From positions 5,287,283 to 5,351,282 of the forward strand of contig NC_057009.1 of NCBI RefSeq assembly GCF_000002595.2: a stretch of DNA of 64,000 nucleotides, given 5' to 3'. The translations under genes were made by a program, and so were the position numbers. Within the stretch, counting starts at the first letter, position 1. Each line of letters opens with the position of its first letter. The notes below the pieces were generated by a model. That model was not told the DNA's origin, did not search any database, and saw only the letters and a list, made by a program, of their open reading frames with translations. The stretch comes from Chlamydomonas reinhardtii. Lineage: Eukaryota; Chlorophyta; Chlorophyceae; Chlamydomonadales; Chlamydomonadaceae. Below, piece by piece: positions 46,105-56,469 of this stretch.

Positions 46105-48517
46105 GGGCAGGCAAGCGGCATGACCGCTGGACGTTTCGCGGCGCAGTTGCCGCACAAAGGATAGGCAGGCAGGACTACTGTACTTAGCTTATGGAATGAT
46201 GAGTGCGTGTTGTGATTGAAGCGCCGAGCACAGGCGGCACATGAGCACAGGCCTTGTCGATTGAATTGTGAAGCGTACGGCAAGATACGGGGGAAACGGC
46301 GTGTGTGCAGCGGAAGGCGACCCGACTGGGATGGACGCATGCGCCCGAGTCGGCATGCTTGCGGCACACATGCGGTCGTCGCTATGAATGGAACGTGCCC
46401 GGGTGTTACAGACAGGGCCAGGGGTTTCGGGGCAGGTGGGGTGGGTGGGCGCACCTACCTGCGCCGACCACACGCCGGACGGGTAGGAGGCTGCGCCGGG
46501 TAGGGCTGCGTGATTGCGGACGTGAAGGGTTTGGAGGATTAGCTGGGTAGGGGCGTAGGGCTTCGTAGGCTTGTAGGTGGGGCTGGAATGCGGCGAGACC
46601 CGAAGGCCCGGCGGGCTTCGCGGCTACGGCAGTGCAGGCTGTACAGCTCTTGGCTAGTTGATGAGACAGGCCCTGGACTGTGGGTGGTGGTGCGAGGCTG
46701 CTGGAGGGTGTGGTGGGCGGCTGGGCGCTGTGAGCCTGTGAAGCGTCCTGTGAGTCCCTGCATGCCAGCTGGGCAGTGTTCGAACGTATGAAAGCTGTAG
46801 GGGATATGGATTGCCGAACGCTCACACTCCCTGTAACGTGCGGAGGTGTGGGTTTTAAGGGGGATTGTGGCTTGACGCACTGAGTGAGTAACAAGTGACA
46901 CGAGCGCGAAACCCCATTGGCAGGCGGCCAAGTGAATGAGTTGACACCAGCGTTTACAGGCTCTGCTGTTGCGCTCTCTTTCTCTCTCCATTAACAAAAT
47001 GCTCACGCGCGGTTGTGTATCTTCAAAGCGCCAGTGTGACGTCTCAGCTCAAGGTACAGCTCACCTGCTAGCCTGCACCCGAATTGCCTGTTGCACTGCA
47101 GTGCGAGCGCCTACATCACAGCTTCCGTCCTAGTGCCTAGTGCCCATGGGTCCTACAGCACGACGCCGGCTGCCTCAGCCCCGTGCAGCAGCACCGGGTG
47201 TTCTGCTTGTGTCCAGCAGCTGCCGCCATGCCGCGCCTCCACTCTTCCATCAAAGTGTTGTTAACGCACGCAAGGCTCTCACTGCTACTGCATACTCGTG
47301 GTGACCTCGCGCGGCTCTTATTGCTTACCGACAAGCGGCGTCTTTAATGTCGCAGTGACACGAGGCATTCTACACACAACAAGGAGGTGGCTGCGTAGCA
47401 GTCGCACACACAAAAACGAGCTTCGCACAATACAAACACACGAATACAGTGGACGATTCAGCAACCGCCACGACGTCGAACCCTGGGGCCGGAATGCCCG
47501 AGCCTACCTTAATTAGCAGAGCCCTACTAGCATAACTGCAATAACCCCTTGAGCGATCTTGGATTGGATTGCATCAGGCATGACTTTACGTCTTCGCCCA
47601 CACCCACCACAGACCCACACTCGTCCTCGTGTTGCTGGCAGGTGGGCCAGCGGCACACCAGCTACTGCCGCCAATCAAACAGTGCATGCATACACCCACG
47701 ATTCTCCAACAACTCGTTTTCAAACAAAGGCACGCCAGAGCACATGCAGTCACGCTGTCCTCCAGTCCACCCAAACTCAACCCACGGCCATGATCACCCA
47801 ACACATGCCGTACATCAGAGTCACCGCGGCGAGACGCCAGCGGCCCCCTAAGCGGCCCCAATTGGTGCAATAGCGTCACCGCAATGCTCTAGGTCGTCTT
47901 CATGTGTACCTCGGCAATGTGTCCAGGCACCTTCCAGGCAGCTGCTGCTCCCGCCGCCGCTCGGGCAGGCCCCATGGCACGGCCCCGCCGCCCAGCCGAA
48001 CGCGACCTTGCGTGCCTACGCTCAGCGAGGGCGCGTCCCTCGCCTTCCTGAAAGCAGCACCGCCGGCGCGCCAACCTGGCAGCACCGTAACACTGTGCGG
48101 AGCCCAACACACGCTGCTGCACCTGCCCCAGGCCCGCCTGCTAAGTATACAGGCCATAGGGCATGGCTGCCCCCGTGCCTGTCGCCGGGCCCCCCGCACA
48201 TGCCGCCGCGTGACCCGATGCGTCCAGCTGCATCTGCAGGCCAGTCCGCTGCCGCCGCCGCTGCTGCTGCTGCTGCCGCCGCCACCCTGGCACCCCGAGC
48301 GAGACCGCGGCCAGGTCCTGCCGGGCCCGGGCCGCGCCCCTCCGCCTGCTTCCCAACACCCATCCCTCCACCAGCTCCTCCCTGCCCCTGTCCCACCCAG
48401 CGGCCGCTCCTCCAGCCACGCCTCGTCCCGCCCCTGCACGCCAGCGCCGCCGCCTCCTCCTCCATGCCAGCTCCCGCACCACCGCTGCCTCTCCCTCCTC
48501 CTCCTGCTCCCTCGCAT
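46105..48517. other. Convergent 3' UTRs and spacer, no supported gene
   Basis: TGTAA on the plus strand (46832) and on the minus strand (46954-46958) lie about 120 bases apart and could end the mS34 and CBM-SPP transcripts. A possible start (ATG near 47000, donor GTACAG) and a Leu-rich frame near 47230-47350 were seen but do not join convincingly. Confidence 0.35.
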
Positions 48518-51500
48518 CTAGTACAGGCTGTGTCGCGCCAGTCCCTCCAGGATGCCGTCGGCGTAGCTGGCGTCGGCGTAGATCACCTTGCCGTTCTGCT
48601 CCTGCCGCACCAGCCACGTGACCAGCTCAGGCTGCGCGTTGCCCACCACGATGGCGGGGTGGTCGCCCTCCAGCATCAGGATGTCGTTGCCGCTGTCGCC
48701 CGCCGCCACGCACAGGTGCTCGGGGATGCCGAACTGCTGCCGCACGTACTGCAGGGCCTTCTCCTTGCCCGCCGATTGAGGCACGCAGTCGATGTAGCGG
48801 TGCGAGCCGTTGCCCGAGGTGATGATGCGCACCTGAGGCAAAGGAGGAGCGGAGAAATGATAAAAATTGTGGAAGAGACGAGGCAGTTGGCGGCGTGGAA
48901 AGGACAGCGCCGGCACCCAATGCCATGCGCTACGGCCCAACGCACTGACAAGCCCCCCGCCCTCGCGGCGCCGCTCACGGCCTGCTCACAGCGCCCCCGC
49001 ACACGCTCACCTCCAGCCGCTCCCTCCTGAATCCGTCCTTGAGCCGCTCCACCACCGCGTCCAGCACCTTGACGTCCGCCGTGAGCGCCATGCGGTGCCG
49101 GTGCTCCGAGCCGTCGTCCAGGATGCACAGCAGCGACACGTCGTTGTAGGCGCCCATCACCTGGCGAGCCAGCCGCCGCACCTGGGGGAAAGCCGTATAT
49201 TTTTAGTTGCGAAGGAAGTTATACCGTAAGTTGTAAGTTGGTTCAGCGGGTGCGTGGCTACCGATGGGAGGGGGAGGAGCGGGTGAGGAAGGAATGAGCG
49301 CATGTGTGGGGACTGGGTAGTGTCGGTCAGAGGAGCTAGCGAGCCAGCGCGACCCCAAAATAAAGGAGATACAGGCAGCAGTCTGGATGGGCACCATTGA
49401 CGAGGAGCTGCAACTATATCGCCCGTCCCAAACAATCCAGGCCGTCCAGCTGCCCGCCCGATCCTCCTCCAAACATCCTCCGCCTGTTACCGCCGCATCT
49501 GCCTCCCGCCGCCTCACCACGTCCAGGTTCCAGCCGGCGTCCAGGCTGAGTGTCCAGTTGGTGTCCTCGATCCACTTGAGCCCGGAGGCGGCGGTGCGCC
49601 CGTTGGTCTCGTCCAGGTGCCACACCTGTGCAACCCCGCACAGAGGTAAGGCGGGCTCGGCCAGGGAAGCAAGCAGAGGTACTACGGGGCCCCACACCGC
49701 GCGTGTGCGCGTTGACAACGGGCGCGTGTACACACGACGGGACACGGCCACATGCTTTGCTGCCGGAGCTGCGACGCGCTGCGCATGAGCGGTCGGTGTG
49801 ATGGTGTCCCCGCCGCTAACCCCCTCCTCCCCCCTCCGGCGCCCACCTTTGTTCCCACGGCCGTGATGACCACATCCGGGATGGCCACCTTGCCGTCGCA
49901 CTTCTTCATCAGGTCGACAAATTGGCCCAGGCTGCGGCCTGGGGGGTGGGGGAGGAGCGGAGGGAAGGCGTAGCGGGTAGGCCGACAGGGGTGATAGCGC
50001 TGGGATAGTGGCGGGCGGCGCGCTAGGAGCAATACACTGTTAGCACGCCGTTGGCCGCCCGCATCCGCATGCTCCATCACAGGCTGACCCCATGGCCATT
50101 CCAACCGTCGTGGGCTCTGACTCCATGGCCACTCAATCCCAGTACAATTTGTATTTGTTATCACCTCAACCCGCCCTCAGTTTCTGTGTTATCACCTCAA
50201 CCCGCCCTCTCTCCAACCCGTCCACCCACCCACCCTCTCCCCTTTTCCTGGGATTGGCATGAACTATCCCCCAACCTCTCCCTCTCCCCCACCCCCTCCT
50301 TATCCCCACCACCCTGCCCCGCCCACCTGTGTTGTAGACCAGCAGCGACCCGGTGAGCGAGGCGCTGTTCTCCCAGTAGTCCGCAAAGCGCTCCGAGGTG
50401 GTGAACACGTCGGCACTGGACATGTCGCCAATCATGGTGCCGTCAATGTCGCTCACCTGCAGCAGGCAGGTGGCCACCACTTGCCACTCAGCGCACGATA
50501 GTACATTTGCTGAGCTTCAATCAAGTGCCCCCCCCCGCGCCGCCCCAAATGTTTCGACGCCCCCCCCGCCTCCACACACCCATCTGCGCCACCACTGCTG
50601 TCAGTCATCCAGCCCGCCCGCCCCGCGCGCCTGCACGGCCGCCTGACGCCCCCACGCCCTCCCGCCCCGCCCCGCCCGCCCTCACCAGCATGATGCGCGC
50701 CTCAGCGCCGCGCGGGAAGGGCCGCAGCATGCCCTTGGCCAGCTTGAACGAGCCGGGGAAGGGGCAGGAGTACACGGGGCCACTGCCGGGCCGGTCCTCC
50801 TTGAAGCGGGCCACGTCGCCGGCCGGCACACCATTGTTCAGCGTGAACTCCAACACCTGAGGTGAGCGGCGAGTGGCGAGGGCGGCGGCGGCGTCAAAGG
50901 AGAGAGTGCATAGGTGTGCACTTGTTTGGTGGCGACTCCAGTGCCCTGCCCGGGCGCGTTCCCTGCATTGCCGCACTGTCCTGGCACCGTCCACGGGGCC
51001 GAGAATGCCGGCTATGTTGCGCCGCCAGCCAGCCCGCCTCCAGCGCAGCGGCAGCTACCTGCCGGTGCGCCAACGCCGCGCCATCCCCATATCCAGCCCC
51101 ATCCCCATGCCCGCCCCCGCCCCCCCCCGGCACCCACCTCGGCGGGGTCTGTGGGCACGATGGTGGCCATCTTCCACACCCCCAGCGAGTTGCCGCGGCT
51201 GGGCGCGTTCACCATGGTCAGCTGCTGCCACTCCTGCACACGACATGACACAACACAACATGCTGATCTACTGGGCTGTCACTACACACCTCATCCGGAC
51301 TGAAAATGAAGGCTGAGGAGATCATCACAATTGGTATCGTTGCCGTAGCCACCTTCTCAGTGCTGGATCTGTTTGCCCCATCAATTGGCTCATCAGTCCG
51401 CTCTGGTGCCGGTCAAAGTATTGGTCTGAACCTGCTTAGATGGTGTCTCGCCCTTTGCCGGCAATGGGATGTAGTAAGCAAATCAGTCACAGATATGCCA

Positions 51501-54500
51501 AGATACATAGTCGCCCCGAGCCTCACTCCTCCTCTGTGCTCCTCTCGACTGCCGAGCCCATCATGACAATCAACAAGCCCATCTTCGCATGGCAGGACCA
51601 TGGCAAGTTCAAGCTAGGGTGATGCGTGCGTGCCTACCGGTGTGGCGGACAGGGCTCAGCAGTCATGAGAAGCACAGAGGAGGAGTCAGGCTCGGGAATG
51701 GCTATGGGGATGCCAAGTTCATCCGTGCCGAGTGCGGCGGCGGCGAGGGAAGCCCAAGATAGAGTCCGCGTCACATGGCCGCTGAGCCCCTCCAGCGACC
51801 TGCCCGCGCCACAGCCCCTCCGTCTGTCTGTGCTCCATGCCCGGTGTTAAGTGGGGGCCCCTGCCCCCGGCGCCGCCTCCACACACCTTGGTGAGCGGCT
51901 GGCCGTTGACCACGCGGCGGTAGTTGAGCACTGCCTCCTCCCAGCCGGTGCAGTAGAAGACGCGGAACAGGTCGGGCAGGAAGCTCCATATCTGCGCCGC
52001 ACGCACGGGTAGGTAGCTGCGGGGTCAGCAGCGGAGCCCGCGACCACAGCGGCAGGGTATGTCTGCCACGTTCCCAACCCCCTCTTACGACGACCCCGTG
52101 CCTGTGCTGTGCCTGCCCTGCCCTTCCGCCACATGCCCCCAGCCTCCCAGTTCCCCAAGCCCCGGCCTCAAAGCCCTCCAGCCCCAGCCCTCCAGCCTCC
52201 CAGCCCTCCGGCCTCCCAGCCCTCCAGCCTCCCAGCCCTCCAGCCTCCCACCCTCCAGCCTCCCAGCCCTCCAGCCTCCCAGCCCTCCGGCCTCCCAGCC
52301 TGGCCGCCACGCACCCGGTGCACGTCTCCGTACTCGGCGTCCGGGTAGGTCTGCAGCCCCGGGTCCGTCACCACATTGCCGTCCACCACATACACGTAGC
52401 TGTATTGGCCCGGCTGAGGAGGGGAAGGAGGCAGGTAGAGCGACAGTGCGAGCAACGGGTGAATGAGCATGTGCCGGGCCGCATACACAAAGATGTCTTA
52501 TCAGCCCAGCCTTGCACACGCGAGGACATCACCAGGGCCACTCGACAGCCCCCGCCCAAGCACCGTCGCGCAGCGCACAAGCCCCAAGCCCACTCCCGGG
52601 TGCCTTGCCTACACTGCCGCCGACTTCCGTCGCTCACAGTACCTCACCCGCCCAACCCCCGAGCCTCCCTCTCACCGGCAGGTGCGCCTTGGCCGTGAAC
52701 ACCCCCGTGGCCGGGTCCTTCTGCAGCATCAGCGAGTACTGCGGCGGGAGGGAGGGGGAGGAAACCGATGCAGAGGGAGACGAGGGGGTTACACGCATTA
52801 AGTTTACGAAGTGAAGGGGGGGTAGTGTAAGAGCGCCGACCATCGTCACCACGGCGCAATGACGAGGCACGGCAGTGTTTGTGCCATCAGGCTACAGTGT
52901 CCGCAACTGGGCTGCAAGCCGCAGGGTATCCGGACGCTGAGGGCCGCCAGCGCCGAACACTGCGCCCGCCACGCCGGCCACACCAGCCGCACCGGCTGCG
53001 CCGCCTAAGCCCATAGCAAGCCCCTGCTGCAACGCCTGTTGAGGTCGATTCTTCTGGTGCTGCAACCTCCTCCTCTTGCACCGTACATCCGGCCCGCCTC
53101 CTGTCGGCCACCTGCAGCTCCCCGCTTGCCTTGCAAGACAGCCCTGGCATCCAGGCCGCAGCCGCAGAAGCCAGCACTGGCCTCCCTTTGGGCCCCGCCC
53201 TGACTGAATGTTGCTGCAGCCTGCCGCACCCGTACATTGCTGCTTTGGGCCGCCGTGCAACTTGCGCCACATGCTGCTGCATGCTGACACTTGTTAGGGT
53301 CCCGACTCCCGAGGACCCCCACGCAATCGGGACGGCCGTGCTCGTTCCCCGACGGAACCTCCCGCCGCCGGAAGTCACAGAGGCCGCTGGCCCGCTGCCC
53401 CACCCCGCTGACTCGCTTAGCTCCGTCACTGGGCTCCTGGCTCGCCGTACATGCCCTCCCCCTTCTCTGACCATGTTTCTCCGCCGCCCCCCACCACGCC
53501 CGACAACAACCCACCACCAGCCCGACTACTACCAGCCTGCAACTAGCCCACCACCAGCCCGCCGGCCGGCCGCACCTGCCAGTTGTCCCAGTCGCCAATG
53601 ACCAGTACGCTGTCCGCCTTGGGCGCCTTGAGCGTGAAGGTGGCGGTGGGCGCGATCACCCGGAAGTTGTTCAGGTGGCCCTGGGGGTCAAAGCGGCGGC
53701 AGAGGAAACCGTCGGAAGGGAGATGAAGCGGCGCGGAGCCGGAAGGGAGGCGCGCGCTATGTTCCATTTCCATGTAATGCCAGCCGGTGCACCCAGCGCT
53801 GGTTCCACAGCCGCGCAGCGGCTGTCTCCCCCCCCCCATCCTTCGGTCGACCGCCGCCTGCAGGTCTACCACACATCATGCCGCTCAGGCTGTAGCGGCC
53901 GCTGCAGCCTGGCCCAAGAAAACGTCCTGCAGCTATTACCATGCACACGTTCCACTGCACGCCGCTCCGCCGCCGCAGGCCCTGGCGCACCTCTGCGTTG
54001 GTGACGGTGGGCTCATGCGGGGCCGGCGTCCACACCTTGTCCACAACGAACTTGAACTGCAGCCAGCCAGGCAGCCAGGCAAGACAAGGAAGCACACATA
54101 GCGGTGTGTCAGTCAGGAGCGGCACAAGTGTTGCGAGTTCGTGTATGACAACAATATGACGGCTGTGCAGGAGACGACACAAAGCTGCCGCTCGCAGAGG
54201 GGCCCCGGACCATTCCGCTGAGCGCCACACGGTGTGGCGCCGCAAACGCGGAAGGCGACAGTCCGCCATGGTCGCTGCTTGACCTATACCCCAACCCAGC
54301 TGCTGCCCCGGAGCAGGCAGCTGCGTCCGGCCGCCTGCCCGTCTGCTGGCAGGCCGACGGCTGTTGCACGCGTGCCGGAAGGCTACGAGCTGCGCGCCAA
54401 CCGAGACTGCCTGGCGAGCAGATGCCAACATCCTGCTTTATCGATTGGTGTGCTCCTACCTCATATGTCCCTGGCCGCAGTGGCAGAATGACCGTGGCGT

Positions 54501-54980
54501 CGGTGTTCCGGTCGACTTTGTGCAATCGCACACCCTTGCTCCAGTCATTGAAGCTCCCTGCGCGCCACGGCCATTCGGTGAGCAGTTGGAGTACTGCAGC
54601 AGGCCCCAACACAGCTCGCTGCCATGCTGCTTGCCACTTCCGACATCGGCCCCGCCCTGCTCACCCCAGATGTATACTTCCTCGCCGCCAAGTACCACTG
54701 GCCAGGTGAATTTTGAGTATACAACCTGCCCTTTGAACAACCCTTCGTCCTCCAGCTTCGTGACGTTGCCGGGCGCAGGGCTTCCGTTCTGGAAGGGCAG
54801 GAAGTGTCGGACCGTGTCCTGGATAGTCACAGCAAGTACGGGCGCTGCTCCACAACGCGATGCTGGCCGGTGCCGAACAGGTGCCCTGTGGCAACGCCCA
54901 TGCGCCCAAGCGATGCTAGGCGTCTCGCGACGAAACAGCCCTTGAGCGGAGGCCCTTCTGCTCAAAAGCAAAGAGCTCAT
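48518..54980 (-). CDS. Starch-binding sucrose-phosphatase-like protein (CBM48-CBM48-CBM25-HAD)
   Basis: Fourteen minus-strand exons: 54665-54980, 54460-54557, 53991-54056, 53576-53680, 52676-52738, 52315-52413, 51887-51991, 51138-51233, 50686-50856, 50327-50456, 49847-49938, 49518-49625, 49011-49181 and 48518-48832, giving 644 residues. The Arg/Ser/Ala-rich start (MSSLLLSRRASAQGLFRRET) suggests a plastid transit peptide. Residues 88-165 form a CBM48-like module (EEVYIWGSFNDWSKGVRL, TYEFKFVVDKVW). Residues 170-245 form a second (SVLVIGDWDNWQ, QYSYVYVVDG). Residues 255-370 resemble CBM25/53 (VFYCTGWEEAVLNYR, LEFTLNNG). Residues 374-644 are an SPP-type HAD phosphatase: SDIDGTM (D376, D378), VYNTGRSLGQF, K563 region and GDSGNDILML. 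Known SPPs make sucrose in the cytosol; here starch binding suggests a plastid sugar-phosphate role. Substrate unknown. Confidence 0.87.
52182..52300 (+). repeat. CCAGCCTCCCAGCCCT minisatellite
   Basis: Seven or so copies of a 16-17 bp unit with CCGG/CCAG variants, in an intron of the CBM-SPP gene, directly beside the donor of the exon ending at 52315. Confidence 0.85.
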
Positions 54981-55321
54981 AGTGCTGCAACTTGGTTGAC
55001 GTGTTATTAAGAAGGTGACAGCATATCAATTTCTCGCGCAAAGGGCTTTCGGGACTCCTTTCTTGGAGCTGCTGTGAGCTTTTGCAACTGCACGCTGGCG
55101 TTCAATAAGTTAGTGTCAGTGGTAAAATACACACTGGGGCTCAGTAGAAAGTCAAAGGCTCTCGCCCATCCGACGGCCGTGCCGAAACCCTGGCTCTCCC
55201 CTGCTCTATGTAAATATTCTTCTGCTCGTGATCCATCCCCACCGTTACGCAGGTGCTGACCACCCCCTGCCCGAATGAGACCCGCCCGCCCTGTGATGAT
55301 GATCACCTGTCTTTCTCATCT
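54981..55321. other. Upstream region of the CBM-SPP gene
   Basis: It lies between that gene's ATG (54980) and the stop of the minus-strand gene at 55322. AT-richer, with no coding support. It must hold the promoter of one gene and the 3' end of the other. Confidence 0.45.
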
Positions 55322-55968
55322 TCAACGCCTCTGCCGCTTGGCCGCCTTCTCCTCCGCCTGCTGCTGCCTGAACGCCTCCAGGAACGCCGCCTGCCGCTGC
55401 CTGAACGCCTGCTTGGCCGCCTCCGCTGTCGCCCACTGCTCCAATGCTGCCGCCCTGGCCGCCTGCTTGGCCTCCTCCATGGCCTCCCCCTCCGCCCTGG
55501 CCGCCCACGCGCTCAAACGCCCTCTCCATCCACCCACATCTGCCCCAGGGACCGCCTTGCCAAGCTGACCGCGTCCTCAGCATCCGTGCCGCATAATACT
55601 GCAGAAATCAGGTGGCCCGGGCAAGTGAGCTGCCGTTGCGTCTGTGGTGAAGCAGTGTATGCCTGCCGCCGTGGGCCGCCCCCCTCCGGCCTACCCCACT
55701 GGAAGCTAGCCGCAAAGAAATGGTGTCTTGGTTCCAGATACACTCAGCGTAAGGGGATAGGGAAGCCGCGGCCTGCGGGTGCAAGCACTGGGATGCAAGA
55801 GGCCTTGCCGCTTCTCCGCGCCGTGCTGTGGGGTTTGTTACGGCGCCTACACAAGCGCAGTTCAGGGGCGCAGTGGTGATTTCTCATGTCTGTGTATGAT
55901 GCTGTCAACCGTGTCGTCACTGTCTCACTGAGAGGCAGCTGGACGTACGATTGCAGGGCGCCACTCAT
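55322..55968 (-). CDS. Candidate three-exon small helical protein
   Basis: Minus-strand exons 55929-55968, 55538-55598 and 55322-55496 join in phase to 91 residues: MSGALQSYVQLPL, then CGTDAEDAVSLARRSLGQM, then AEGEAMEEAKQAARAAALEQ, ending QQQAEEKAAKRQRR. Donors GTGAGA and GTGGGT are good. Intron 2 is only 41 bases. The last exon is a long charged helix rich in Ala, Gln, Glu and Arg. Without splicing, exons 2 and 3 lie in different frames. The family is not recognised. A missing exon in the 330-base first intron is possible. Confidence 0.45.
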
Positions 55969-56469
55969 GCTTCACACAGGCCTCGCTCTCACCCGTGGCT
56001 CTCACCCGTGAAGCCCACTTTCCTCAGTTTCCTGTCAGCACTGCTCATCCAGCACCTGCGACGCTTTTCGGTACTTCCCTAGGCTGGGGCAGCCCCCACC
56101 CGCAGCCCGGAACTGCAGCTGCACTACCTGCATACCGGCTACTGTTAGCTTGCTTTACGGTAGTTCAATTGCCCCACCACGGAAGCTCTCACAGCCTGGA
56201 CATGATGTGGCCCAGCACACGCGCCCGATAACGTCGAGGCTTGATGCGATGCATTGCGTGTCAAAGTAAAATTTGAGCTATGCCGTTCTCAATCCACAGC
56301 CATGCTGCTCCTGACCGCCATACTCAGACCTTCGCCAAACGGTGATTGGTCGTCCTCGTACGCGCCCCCCTCCACCTCCAAGTCAGAGCCGCTGCGGCAC
56401 CCCACGATGGCCCCTGGCGTTGTACTATGCATTCCCATGCCCTCCCTTTCTTTACTCGTCCCCCGGCGG
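55969..56469. other. Spacer between two minus-strand genes
   Basis: It holds the promoter of the gene at 55968 and the 3' UTR of the ankyrin gene ending at 56470. Short coding-like pieces on the minus strand near 56060-56254 could not be joined in phase. Confidence 0.4.

Noticed and set aside
47000-47354. Possible start exon and Leu-rich frame
   Set aside because: Several frames are equally open here and no combination of splice sites is clearly better; likely 3' UTR or spacer.
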